The notes beneath the pieces are model-generated. The model was not told the origin of the DNA. It searched no databases and saw nothing but the letters and a program-made list of their open reading frames with translations. The position numbers were made by a program, and so were the translations under genes. A stretch of DNA of 64,000 nt from Cucumis sativus. Lineage: Eukaryota; Streptophyta; Magnoliopsida; Cucurbitales; Cucurbitaceae. The stretch lies in the NCBI RefSeq assembly GCF_000004075.3, contig NC_026659.2, positions 24,818,272-24,882,271 on the forward strand, read 5' to 3'. Positions 1 through 10,599 of this stretch are shown here, one piece after another. The stretch's first letter is position 1. Each line of letters opens with the position of its first letter.

Positions 1-2
1 AT

Positions 3-125
3 ACAGCTGATGCCGCCGCACTCGTTGGTTCTAGACTCGCTTTGTTGCCGCCTCACCTGTTACCTACAGGCCAATTCTTCTTCTGGGGGCCTAACTATAC
101 AGTACCCAGAAAGTCTAAATTATAG
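3..125 (+). CDS. 3' end of an unidentified protein-coding gene (partial)
   Basis: The first bases read in frame 3 as 40 codons ending in ...NYTVPRKSKL and a TAG stop at 123-125. Codon choice is mixed and GC-richer than the flank, and the frame closes just where base composition falls to the AT-rich intergenic level, which is why it is preferred to the overlapping frame 1. The tail is alanine- and leucine-rich and then aromatic (GQFFFWGP). I do not recognise the family. The rest of the gene lies to the left of the window. Frame 1, open to base 204, is the alternative but ends in a low-complexity hydrophobic tail typical of non-coding AT-rich DNA. Confidence 0.4.
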   Translation, partial: TADAAALVGSRLALLPPHLLPTGQFFFWGPNYTVPRKSKL

Positions 126-3050
126 AACCACATACTCTTCATCTTTGTTGCTTCTTGTTTTAATAATGCTGCTATATTATTTATATATTCTTGAATTTTC
201 ATAAACATAACGGTTCAAAATTACTATTGGAATAGAATTTTCTTATAACTTCAAATGAAAATTAGGAGATGGTAGTTGATAGTGACTTCTCAATTGTCAA
301 AAAATTCTAAAAGACTTTTATGCTATAGATATAATCTTAAACAAGAGATTTTAGGCACTTTGAGTATAGTATAGTTTATGTTTCAAGGTGTACTACATTA
401 GGTTGAAAGCTTGAACACTTACACCAAAGTTTTGGCAAAGTGACATACATTCATTAGTGTGTTGAATAGTTTTTTCATTTGCTTCACACAAACATGCGTC
501 GTCCACACGACAGATATCGTTGTCACCTTACCGACTATCAGCTGGCCCGTTCTTATGGAGAACCTAACTATAATAATGTATCTATGAAACTCCAAATTAT
601 AAACTGTGGGGAATGGCAATGACACACCTTGTTCCATGCCATTCCCTTTTCTATAATAATTCAATTTCTTCAAAAGAAATTGTCATATAATAGACATTTG
701 CTGTACTGTTTGAACACCACATAGATGATTGCTACTAGCTAGCTAGTCTTTTCTTATAAACATACCCTTCAACTTCTTTCATTCTTTTAAAAGTTACAGT
801 AGCAAATATTACAATTAAATTTTTGAAAATGTTTCAAAACTATCTCATCAACTTTGATGGTTAACTAAGACATATTCGACATAAACATCTTTCGTGATTT
901 AATACTAACAATCAATAATCAATAAACTATAAATTATAATATAATGTACCATAAACAAATTTGTATATTAAAATTGTGCAATAGAAAAAGAAATCATTAG
1001 AAAGATATTTATATTTGTGAAGATTGGGTTCAGGAAATATGTTGAAAAATGAAGTCAATCATCTTTCAATAATTGGGGACTAAGTCTAACAAAGTAACAA
1101 ACGAGGAAAAGGCAAAAGTTTATAAATATATTGAATATTATTCGGACGTGAATTATATAATAATTAAATAAGATTATTGGCAATAATTAAGATCATGACA
1201 AAATATTTTCGTTCACACTACATGGGACTTTATTATATTGTTTATTTATTATTATCATTGTTACTTTTGGATTTATATTTTATTAAATTAAATTGTTGAA
1301 ATGCTTACGACATAATATTTCTTATGAAAATTACTACAAAATGCCAAAATATTTAGATCGTTTATATAAATAATATTAAATAAATTATTTGATGTCACAT
1401 AAGATATGTACACAACTATCGTAGTAGATAGTTTTTGTTATAGTATCATTTGAAATAAGAGAAAAACAATGTAAAAGAAATACTTTCGTTTTCAATGCCT
1501 TTGTGAGATCGATGAACATGAGACAAATAACTCATTCCCAAAACTTATGTTATGTACGTATGTGTTTAACTCCTTCAACAATAATCAAAGATCTTTTAGT
1601 TATATCAAACTAGTCATTTTAGCTTAAGTATATATATATTACCCACTTGATCTACCAAGTCGATATGGTGCAAATTGATCGATTGATAGGATTGACCTTG
1701 CAAAACCTATTGAAAATGTTACACTAAGTAATTAAATATGTGTTTATATACATCATGTCATATTAATTGATCACTATTTTATATTTAATTCATTTATGAG
1801 AAGATAGAATTAGCTAACATATAAAAGAAAATAATAATAATAATTAAAAGAGATACACCAACTTAAACTAAACTATTAATATATATTTGTTAATTATGCC
1901 AAGTTGCTATATTTTAAATCTTAAATCCATTTTTGGATCTATGTGTGAAAAAGAAAATTCACCTATGAAATGAAAAAATAAAATATAAAACTACCAAAAC
2001 TTATACATCAAAATTAAACAATTAGCTACCGTAAATTTTGGCAATGTATCATTATTTTCATTATTTATAGAAAAGATAATCACATTGACTCAAATCAAGT
2101 TTGGTGTTCATGTCAAATCTCTAAATTGTATAAGTATTAAAATTAATAGTCGTTTGGTTTAATTTAAGATAAGTTTAACTTATTTGATAATTTTTTTAAA
2201 TAAACGATCTCCTAAGAATAATTTCAATTCCGTTGAATAGGTCAAGAAGTTATATCTAATGTGCCTAAAATAATGAATATTTGGTTTGAAAACGATATAT
2301 ATACGTAAATAAGTGATGGAGAATATCTAACTTTCACAATGGAACGATGTATTTATTTATATCATACTAAGGAAAACATTTAATATCCTTAAAATCATTT
2401 ACATTATTAGTTTTTATACATCGACCTTACTGTATTTTAGATGATAAATTTTTAATTGATATCATATTTCATGCATTTTGTTCAATCAATTCAAAATTCC
2501 AAGTCAAAGAATAGAATTCCTTCAAAGTTTTCTTCCATAGGAATTTTAGGAACATGTTTATTTTATAATACAACTAAAATGGTTTTAAATTAAGAATTTG
2601 GGAGAGGGCGTATGTGTACGCATATGTATATAACAAAAGTGGTAATCCGTCAAAATTAGAGGTGAGCATAGGAATTGAAAAAACCAAACCGATCGAATTG
2701 AATGCGATCGATCAAAGATAAAGAGAAGTTCGATCAATGTCGATTGGAAAAAAAATTAAGACTCGCAACTTTTCTAAAAAAATTAAATGTTTAAACTGAC
2801 ATATCGACTAACACCAATGCTCACTCTATTCAAAATATATTTTTTTACCATATTGTTACCTTCTGCAATTTTTCTAACCGAAAAGAACTCTAAAATTAAA
2901 TTCTTTTACTCTATAATAAGTTCTTTCAAAATGCTTACTAATACAATATAAAATATTCATCCATCATATGTGATAATCATGATCATTAATACATTCATAT
3001 AGTAGTTTATCTTGAACTATCCCGATCAATGGTAAGTAAAGTGTGATATG
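126..3050. other. AT-rich intergenic region
   Basis: No coding region is supported. Long A/T runs and short spurious frames dominate. The only structured item is the inverted repeat at 595-661, listed separately. A GC-richer patch (about 420-660) surrounds it and is open on the minus strand for 84 codons, but the peptide resembles no family I know. Confidence 0.6.
595..661. repeat. short inverted repeat (stem-loop)
   Basis: GGGAATGGCA (609-618) and TGCCATTCCC (637-646) are perfect 10-base complements around an 18-base loop. Outside them AATTATA (595-601) can pair with TATAATAATT (652-661) across short mismatched stretches. The arms differ strongly in composition from the AT-rich flank. It could be a folded RNA, a transposon relic or chance. 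Confidence 0.5.
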
Positions 3051-3089
3051 GTGTAATTATTTTGATTATGTGTTATGGAGGTAATCGTG

Positions 3090-3288
3090 TATATATATAT
3101 ACCGAATTTACCGAAGCGGAAAAAAAAGCCATAAATAAAAGGCAAATGTATGAGTGGGATTCGCTACGACTACAGCAAAGGTTCATTATACCAAAGGGTG
3201 AAGGGCATAACGACTCTACGACTACAGCCGAGCAAGACCCGAGTAGAAGCGCTACCGTTAGGGTTTTGCCTTTCGCGCTACTCCTCAA
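3090..3288 (+). promoter_or_regulatory. possible promoter and 5' leader exon
   Basis: A TATATATATA run (3090-3101) is followed by a relatively GC-rich stretch containing a telo-box-like TAGGGTTTT (about 3259-3267) and a possible donor CAAG|GTTC at 3288/3289. The only + strand gene before 8.3 kb is the COA3-like gene at 6116, which has a splice acceptor in its leader (6090-6091), so this could be its distal non-coding first exon with an intron of about 2.8 kb. The link is an inference, and a closer leader near 5490 is equally possible. Confidence 0.3.
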
Positions 3289-5041
3289 GGTTCATTTCTT
3301 CAATTTTCTTTCCATTTTGCAGATGATCGTTTCATCACTTATTGGGGTGTTTGCTTTACTGGACTGTGTATGAAATTTTAAGTAATTAGTTTGTTCGTCT
3401 TTGATAATGACCTTGAGTTAACCAATTTGTTAATTCTTTTGACTGGCCATGGCGTAGAGCTTAGTTTCTTTTATTAATGTCTGAATTGATGAAGAACAAG
3501 GTGTGTTTTTGAGGTTTTCGGCAAAAGCCCTAATTTCAAATTTGGGTATAATGAGCTACTCAAACCAAACTTTCCACCTTAGTTATTCCACCGAGCGTAA
3601 CTCAAAGGCGTCGCAATTCAATTTGATTAGATTTTCATGGAGCATGATTTTAGTTCAAACTTGGGTTTTAATCTCAATTTGGATTTGGGAAGTTTTCTGT
3701 TGAGATTTCTTAGTGGGTATCTACCAGAACCAAGGAGAAAGAAAAGGAAGCTTCACTTTATCTCCTCAAACTCAAGAACAGATTCTTTTTTTTAGTCGGG
3801 GTGAATGATGAGCATGATTATAAGATAATTAGTATTTTAGTTAATATTTAGATTAAATAACCACTTTAGGTTTTTAGTAGAATGCTTTGGACTATCTTCT
3901 TTCAATATAGAGCATTGTTTTTAGAGAGTGTTCTCTCATCTCAGGGATGGATTTTCCTTCTTTGGCCATACATTTTGCTTGGTACCCTTTTCTGCTATAT
4001 CAATATTAGGAAGTGTTTAGGGTGCGGACTTGTTATAGTTCGTTGTTATCATTGTGTTTTAGTTGCAGAGTGATTTAGTTCGGAAAGGAAATGGTGATTA
4101 AGCACAGTGACAGAGGGAAATAGAGGATGGGTAAGAAATAGTAAACACAGTAACAAATAGGAAATAGTGCAACAAAAAGGTTTTGAAATAGTAATACAAC
4201 ATGTTGTTAGGGGAAGCCGACCCTTTGATGGTTGAGCAAAAATCGTTTTAGTTAATTGTTGGATATAATATTACTGTTGAAGTCCCAAACATGGAGTGAG
4301 CTATGATAACTTACTCCAATGGGCTGGAGTTGGTGGCCCAAATGCCGCTCTAATATATAACATCTATTGTATCAAAGAATGAACAGTGAAGCAACAATGC
4401 AAATCTGTGAAGTTGATATTCCTGTATAACAATGAATTCAAGAAACCCTTTGTAAGGTCCATCTATAGGTGGGTTGTATATTGGTTCCCTAGGTCTCTAT
4501 GAGACCCATAGAAAGAATAAAAATACATGTTAGTTATATTATTAGGATTTAGTAGCCATCCTTTCTTCATTCTTCAAGGTTGCACCCAAGACGACAAACT
4601 CACGCCTCACCTCAGGACTCTCACCCTATCTCATTCTGGATCGTCTCTGACCACAACACTCTTAGATCCAATTGTCTCTGCTCCTACCAAGTCACTCCCT
4701 CTTCTCTCACTCTCGCGGCCGGCCCTTCAATTTTAGTGAGTGATCTTTTGTTTCTGGCCATGCCACTCTCTCTCTCAGCCTTCAACTCCAATTTCAGTTT
4801 TTTGATATTTTTATTATTACTTATACAGGGATTTGTTCCCCAAAATTTGTTTCTCTATTTCAATTTATCACCAATCTCTTCCCTATCCCCATTTTCTCAC
4901 ACTCTGTATAAAGTCATGTAATAATTTTTTTTTCTAATGTAATTTGGCAAAATGGATTGATTAGTAAATGAAACCATATGAACATATACTCAGTGGTATT
5001 CTTGCAGATGTCACCTCCTATCCTATTTTTATATTTCACTA

Positions 5042-5500
5042 TAGGGGTGTTAAAAAAATCCGTGATCCGATCAACCTTGATTATCCAAACAAAACCGTGG
5101 GTTGGGTTAAATTTTGGGTTGAATTAGAAAAGTGAAAAAAATAAAATAAAATGAGCCGGGTCGCCGAGTTGGGCTAACAGGGATTGGGTTGACCCAACTC
5201 TTATGTTATATATTATATATATTTATATAACCTAAACCTTAAAAACCCAAAAGCCGCTTGTTTATTTTGTCGTCTCTTCAACCTTCCGCAATCCCAATCC
5301 GCTCGACGCTCGACATCAATCCCAACCGTTCACCCTCGCCTTCAACCTCTTGCCGCCCCCCTCCCTCTTTCAATACTCGTTGTTTTCCTTCGTCCAACGG
5401 ACACCCCCTCCCTCTTTCTTTTGTTTTTTTGCCGCCGGCCGCCACTCTCTTTCATTTTGTTATTTTGCCGTCGGCCCCCCACTCCCTCTTTCAAGGTGAG
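5042..5500. mobile_element. hAT-like non-autonomous element fragment (GGGTTGGGTT family)
   Basis: The left end reads TAGGGGTGTTAAAA, the style of many plant hAT termini, followed by a block rich in GGGTTGGGTT and its complement and then a CT-rich segment. The same order of parts is seen at 28851-29570. No matching right terminus or 8-base duplication was found, so the right end (about 5500) is uncertain. The CT-rich part ends at a good donor sequence (CAAG|GTGAGT, 5494-5501) and might have been taken into the COA3-like gene's leader. Confidence 0.4.
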
Positions 5501-6115
5501 TCCTGATTTCGTGCTACTTGGTATTTAATGTGTTTTGGATTTGTTTTCTAAATGGCTTTTCGGATACTTCTCTTGATTGTTTCACAGAAACATATATTAT
5601 ATAATTTTACTTGGAGCAGGATATGGCTATAAGATTGACTGAACATTTGTAGTCGAGAGATTGATATGCAAAGGAGTGAACATTTGTGTTTGAGAGATTG
5701 ATATACAAAGGAGTGAACATTTTGTATTTTAATTTTTCTTTCTATTCTTTTAGAAGCCAAAAAGGTATTATTTGATTTGTAGTAAAGTGGGCCTTTGACT
5801 GAATCTAATCAATTCTTGTATTTCTTAGTTATCGTGATTTCTTTTTTTTGGTTATTTTTCCTCAATTGTGAGAAGCTTTGCATCCATTCTCATCTTCAAA
5901 CACAAGATTTCAACCTGGTCGTATTTTTTGGTTGGGTTGGCCCTGGCATATTGAACCAATTTTTGATCCAAGTGTGGAATGGATTTGATTTTCAGTTTTA
6001 TCAATCCATTATTGATCTTTGCAATAATGTTTCCTTGTGTGGAAACCGCTATATTGGCATTGGATAGAGTCTAATTGATTCAAGTTTGCAGCGTTAAAAG
6101 CTCCAAGCCTGCTAA

Positions 6116-6304
6116 ATGGCTGGACTTTTGGGATTTAGTGGCCTTGGACCTAAGACAAAGAATATCGTTGTTGCCGGAGGTTTGACTGCATTTGTCTTCG
6201 GGGTATATTTCTACACCATGAGAGCAGTTGGAGGTTCGGATGAACTGCAAGTAGCCATTGACCAGTTTGAATCGCAGAAAAGAAACAAGGAATCGAATGT
6301 GTAG
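6116..6304 (+). CDS. COA3: COA3-like cytochrome c oxidase assembly factor, 62 aa
   Basis: A small mitochondrial inner-membrane protein. The family (COA3/CCDC56) helps stabilise newly made COX1 and couples its translation to complex IV assembly. The chain has a short N-terminal segment, a TKN motif (14-16) just before a single membrane span (about 17-36, NIVVAGGLTAFVFGVYFYTM) and a charged tail with ELQVAIDQFES. Human COA3 shows the same order: TRNIV, span, Y-Y/F, acidic helix. The coding part is one exon. An acceptor (TTTGCAG, ending at 6091) sits 24 bases before the ATG, so the leader is spliced. No in-frame ATG lies between acceptor and start. The family call is from remembered sequence similarity; 62 residues fits a minimal plant form. 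Confidence 0.75.
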   Translation: MAGLLGFSGLGPKTKNIVVAGGLTAFVFGVYFYTMRAVGGSDELQVAIDQFESQKRNKESNV

Positions 6305-7191
6305 GCTTCAAAATGAACTTTTTTTTCCTCATGGATATTTTTGTGACCACAACAATGAGGAAATATGTTCATTGGCAATAATATGTTTTCCATGAACTCT
6401 CTAAGAAGAAATATTATGTTGGGTTGGTAGGGATACGTTTTCTCAGTTTGGGAAGTTCAAATAATACGTTTTATACTTTCCCCATTTTATTACTTCAAGT
6501 GATTTTAGTACATTAACACAAATGAATTATTCAGAAGGCATTGTATGAAAAGTGATTTTGATACTTTTAACTTGACTACTAATCTAGTCTCATAAATTGA
6601 CTTTAACCCTCAAGTTTTAAAAATAGGTTAGGTATATTTGATCTTAATTTTACATCAATCTTATTTACAAACATGGCCAGTTCAAAGTATCATTTTACTA
6701 ATTTTCTTGGTTTAAAATGTCATTTAATTATTAAAAATAACAACAAATTGTTTGAAAGAATACTTTAAGATAAAATTTTCATAGCTTTGTGGCTAAAAAG
6801 ACAAATTTTAGTACCTTAAGAACAAAACACGCTAAATACCTTCTGAAAAATTCCAGTCTCCAAAATTAAAAGACTAAAAAGATGAGTATAACGCTACAAA
6901 TTCGTTCCATTACCATCGTCAAGATACTTGGAACTGCTCATATTTGAAAAAAAAAGAAACAAATGTATTGTGTCACAACTCATTAATGTATCCGATCGAA
7001 TCAATAAACGGGTCAGAGTATTATGAAAAATTCAAGTTCCAGGGATGAACTTAGCAAGAACCCGTGTGATACTCCCAAAGAATTAGACTTACAAATAAAG
7101 GAAAATTGGAAATGAGTAGTAGCAAAATAAGCAATGATTTTATTATGCTCAACTGCCTCTTGAAAGTAAGCCCAGATCTCAATTATTTGCG
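6305..7191. other. intergenic / untranslated DNA between convergent genes
   Basis: This stretch lies between the stops of the COA3-like (+) and FAM136A-like (-) genes and should hold both 3' UTRs. About 6540-6870 is dispersed AT-rich repeat text. No gene is visible. Confidence 0.6.
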
Positions 7192-8228
7192 TTAATTGGT
7201 AATATTGAAGGACGCTTTTAATTTGTTAGCAAGATGTGGCAATGTATTCATGCTTTCTTGTATTGATGCATCCACACACGACTCCAAATCATATACACTC
7301 CCAGTTTTCTGCTGTAGCCTGGCTGCTTCGAACTTGTCCTGACACACCATTAGTGATCTGTTCAATCTTTCCTGCATTCATAATAACACCACCATCAGAA
7401 TGAATCAATATTCTAACAAGTCTTACACAATTGAAGAGTTCCTCCCAAATGTCGTTTTTTACGATTTGTCAGTGTGTGAGCTTTGTTTGGACCAAGAGGA
7501 AGAATATCCAATAGAGTGGTTGAAGGCGGGGAGGGGCTCTAGTGAAGCTTGGTCTTGATGAGGCTCATGTTTTCCTTTGGATTTTTCGGTTTCGGAAGAC
7601 CTTTTATACCTCTCTTTGAGAATGCTCTTACATTCTATTTCATTGAAATCAGTTTCACAATTTGTTTTAGTCTTTGAAAATTCTCATCAAAATTAAGTAG
7701 AAATTATCCAAACTAGAACTAGATCTAAAATGTTCCTTCCACAAAAGCTAGCAATTTCATACTGAGTTAAATGAATCAAGAAATCAAAACAGAGGTGTCG
7801 TACCGAGGGAGAAAATGGAAGGGGAAATAGACAGAAAAGAAAAAGAACAGAGAGAGAGAGGGATAATAAACGTACTTGAAACTTAGCCATTTCATTCTCA
7901 ACATGTTGCTGAGCTTTAACAACAGGAACACTACAATTCTCAACGCAGTTACTAATCTCTTCCTGCCTTCTTCTTCTATCGAAACACTCATAAGCACATT
8001 TAAAATACGCTTGCTGCACTCAAGAGTCATGAAAAAACAGTCAAGAATCATCAAACTAAAAAGAAGTAAGAATCAAGAGAGAGAGAGAGAGAGGAAAACC
8101 TGAAGGGAAAAGTTGACATGGTCTTGAATAGGACCAAGATGTGATTGTGCAGCCATGTTCACTTCGTTAAGCTTCTGCCTCATCCTCTCAGAAACTACTT
8201 GTTCTTCCATGGCTGCGATGTGATTCAT
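7192..8228 (-). CDS. FAM136A-like (DUF842) CX3C protein, 148 aa
   Basis: Three exons join in frame: 8228-8100, 8013-7876, 7371-7192 (stop TAA 7194-7192), all GT-AG with phase-0 boundaries. Known members of the family are mitochondrial, and the CX3C pairs suggest oxidative folding in the intermembrane space. Here CX3C pairs are seen at C49/C53 and C66/C70 (KCAYEC and NCVENC). The second half aligns with human FAM136A (KFQ-RL, then C, then SCVD) but keeps only C99 and C121 where the human protein has two further CX3C pairs. Its length is close to the 138 residues of the human protein. A second ATG at codon 7 is possible. A telo-box (AAACCCTAAACCC, 8303-8291) lies in the leader. It is divergent from SLP2 with 168 bases between the starts. 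Confidence 0.85.
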
Positions 8229-8396
8229 CTTCTTCCTTCCAAATTCCCCAAAACAGAGAAAATCTGCTGAGAACGCAGAGAGGAAGAGAAGGGTTTAGGG
8301 TTTTTCTTTTGAATATTCGTTAAACATGGTGGTTTTATACTTTGGGCTCAGCCCATTTGAGCCCGGCCCATGTACATTTCGCGCTATTACACAACG
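8229..8396. promoter_or_regulatory. bidirectional promoter with site II and telo-box motifs
   Basis: The 168-base gap between divergent starts holds a telo-box on the minus strand (8291-8303) and a dense cluster of site II (TCP-factor) motifs: TGGGCT 8343-8348, AGCCCA 8350-8355, GAGCCCGG 8359-8366 and GGCCCA 8365-8370. Telo-boxes plus site II motifs are known in promoters of plant nuclear genes for mitochondrial and ribosomal proteins. The last site II motif overlaps the upstream ATG at 8370, which argues for the SLP2 start at 8397. Confidence 0.7.
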
Positions 8397-9638
8397 ATGA
8401 ACGAACGATCTCTTCTGAGGGAGAAGCCAATCCCAATGGAGTATTTTGAAGATCCGATTTGTAGAGACGTTCCGAATTTTGTTTCCGCTTTCGTTGACTC
8501 CTTCGTCGACTTCTCCGTCAGCGGCGGTCTCTTCTTACCGCCGGCGAGCCCTCCTCCCGCTTCACAGAATGTGCCGGCTGACCCATCGTCCTCGCAGCTG
8601 CATACCTGGTTACCTTCTCCGGACCGCTTAATTGCTGTTGGAGACCTTCATGGCGATCTTTCGAAGTCGAAGGAAGCGCTGAGACTTGCTGGATTGATCG
8701 ATGGCTCTGGAAGATGGATTGGTGGGTCCGCCACCGTGGTCCAGATCGGTGATGTGCTTGACCGCGGCGGCGATGAGCTTAAGATTTTGTATTTTCTTGA
8801 GAAGCTTAAGCGGGAAGCAGCCAAGGATGGTGGAATGATCATCACCATGAATGGAAACCATGAAATCATGAACGTCGAAGGTGATTTTAGGTACGTGACC
8901 AAGGAAGGTTTGGAAGAATTTAGGGCTTGGGGAGACTGGTTCTCCGTTGGGAACAAGATGAAGGCTCTTTGTGTTGGGTTAGAAACGCCTAAAGATCCAT
9001 TTCAAGGACTTCCTACGGCTTTCCGTGGTGTTAAGGAAGAGTTTCATCCTGGATTTCGTGCTAGAATCGCCGCTCTCCACCCCAACGGTCCGATTTCAGG
9101 TCGTTTCCTGTCGCAGAACACGACCGTACTCGTCGTCGGAGAATCGGTGTTCGTTCATGGCGGCCTTTTGCCGGGACACGTGTCATATGGGTTGCAACGG
9201 ATTAATGAAGAGGTGAGAGATTGGATTAAAGGATTGTCAGGCAAATTCGCACCAGACTATTGTCGTCGTAGCAACGCCGTTGTTTGGCTTAGGAAATTTT
9301 CCGATGAATCTGCGACGAATTGCGATTGTTCTTTGCTAAAGCATGTTCTGGATACGATTCCGGGAGCGAAGAGGATGATAATGGGCCACACAATTCAGAT
9401 GGCCGGAATTAATGGCGTCTGTAATAACCAAGCAATTCGAATTGATGTTGGCATGTCGAAGGGCTGTGCTGATGGCTTTCCTGAAGTTCTGGAGTTCGTT
9501 GGGAATTCTCCGCCGCGTATATTAACATCAAATCCTTATATGAAACAGTATACAAACTCTTTAAATGTTGATACTAAGGATGGGCTCGGGCTGTTGCTTC
9601 ATGAACATGCACAAAAACAAGTGGAGGTTAAGGCTTAG
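8397..9638 (+). CDS. SLP2: Shewanella-like protein phosphatase 2 (SLP2), 413 aa
   Basis: An intronless metallophosphatase of the bacterial-like PPP branch. All core motifs are present: GDLHGD (82-87), GDVLDRG (118-124), GNHE (153-156), HGG (254-256) and GHT (330-332), so it should bind two metals and be active. The insert with repeated aromatic residues between GNHE and HGG and the tail after GHT fit plant SLP2. Plant SLP2 is described as a tyrosine-type phosphatase activated by the intermembrane-space oxidoreductase Mia40. There are many cysteines for a PPP enzyme (for example C289, C309 and C311), consistent with redox control. The in-frame ATG at 8370 would add nine residues but overlaps a promoter motif, so 8397 is chosen. 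It shares a promoter with the FAM136A-like gene. Confidence 0.9.
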   Translation: MNERSLLREKPIPMEYFEDPICRDVPNFVSAFVDSFVDFSVSGGLFLPPASPPPASQNVPADPSSSQLHTWLPSPDRLIAVGDLHGDLSKSKEALRLAGLIDGSGRWIGGSATVVQIGDVLDRGGDELKILYFLEKLKREAAKDGGMIITMNGNHEIMNVEGDFRYVTKEGLEEFRAWGDWFSVGNKMKALCVGLETPKDPFQGLPTAFRGVKEEFHPGFRARIAALHPNGPISGRFLSQNTTVLVVGESVFVHGGLLPGHVSYGLQRINEEVRDWIKGLSGKFAPDYCRRSNAVVWLRKFSDESATNCDCSLLKHVLDTIPGAKRMIMGHTIQMAGINGVCNNQAIRIDVGMSKGCADGFPEVLEFVGNSPPRILTSNPYMKQYTNSLNVDTKDGLGLLLHEHAQKQVEVKA

Positions 9639-10599
9639 AATTTGCAAGAATTGATTCTGGGTATGTTAGATTATTCTGGTGGACTCTATAATCTTCACAT
9701 TATAAGTTATTAATCACTCATTGGTAAATATGATTCAATTGAAATAAGTTATGTTGCTATGAGCTTTTATTGTAGCCTTTGGGTTGGATTTTTGGCTCTT
9801 GTCACTGTCTTTTAGGAATAGGGTGCCTGATCTGATGTATGTTCTTGGTTGAAAAGGTATTAAAACTGAGTTGTCCATATTCTGTTTTGGTGTTCTTTAG
9901 ATCATATAGTTTTGTCTGCTTAAAGGTTAGCTACAATAGGAAAAAAAACATAATTTCTCACTATTCTCTTTCCCTTGAAGATTGTTCATGGATCTAATTT
10001 TCCTCTTTCAATTTACTTTTAAAGTAGCTCCATATACAACTCCTTTTCCATCTTAACTAGAAGTAAAAAAACAAAAAATGAATGCAGAATTTGAACCTGT
10101 ATCAGTGCCGTGGAATGAGTTCTGAAGTTATATTGTTTTAATGAATATATATTGTCGTTTTTTTATTTATGAGTTGGGATCGATCCATTGGCCTTTGAGA
10201 TCGTACTTGGTCCATTTTCAACCGAACTATGTTCAAATATAGATATTGTCATTTGTATTTTACCTTGGTTGAAAGGTGGAAAACGACGTGCATTCGACTT
10301 CTACTCAGCTGGAAACCCTTTCTTTAGAGAGAGGTTTTCTTTCATGGGCTTGTTTTTTCTATTTTGTATGTCCTTATAATCTATTCTTTCGTTCTTGTTA
10401 TTTTCATCCGTAGAAAAAAATATATCAAAGACAGAAACTTCAAACTGATTTTCTATTTCTCTTCCTCAAGCTATATTGAAGAGTTACAACTACAATATTA
10501 GTCATGGTCTGTATTTGAAGCTTTCATTAATGTTAAGAGAGCTGAGAACTAGTGAGTACTAACTGCTATATAAATACATGACTCGTTAAGATGATGATT
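9639..10599. other. intergenic DNA between convergent 3' ends
   Basis: Holds the 3' ends of SLP2 (+) and of the pseudokinase (-). Small open frames near 10188-10379 have no recognisable content. Nothing else is seen. Confidence 0.6.

Noticed and set aside
4257-4740. TGTTGGATATAATATTAC followed by GTTGAAGTCCCAAAC looked like the left end of a Copia-type LTR.
   Set aside because: No CA terminus with the matching 5-base flank (TTAAT) was found in the following 800 bases, so no element could be delimited.
3503-4921. Several open frames of 60-113 codons on the + strand.
   Set aside because: Composition is that of leader, intron or repeat sequence, with no domain or conserved motif.
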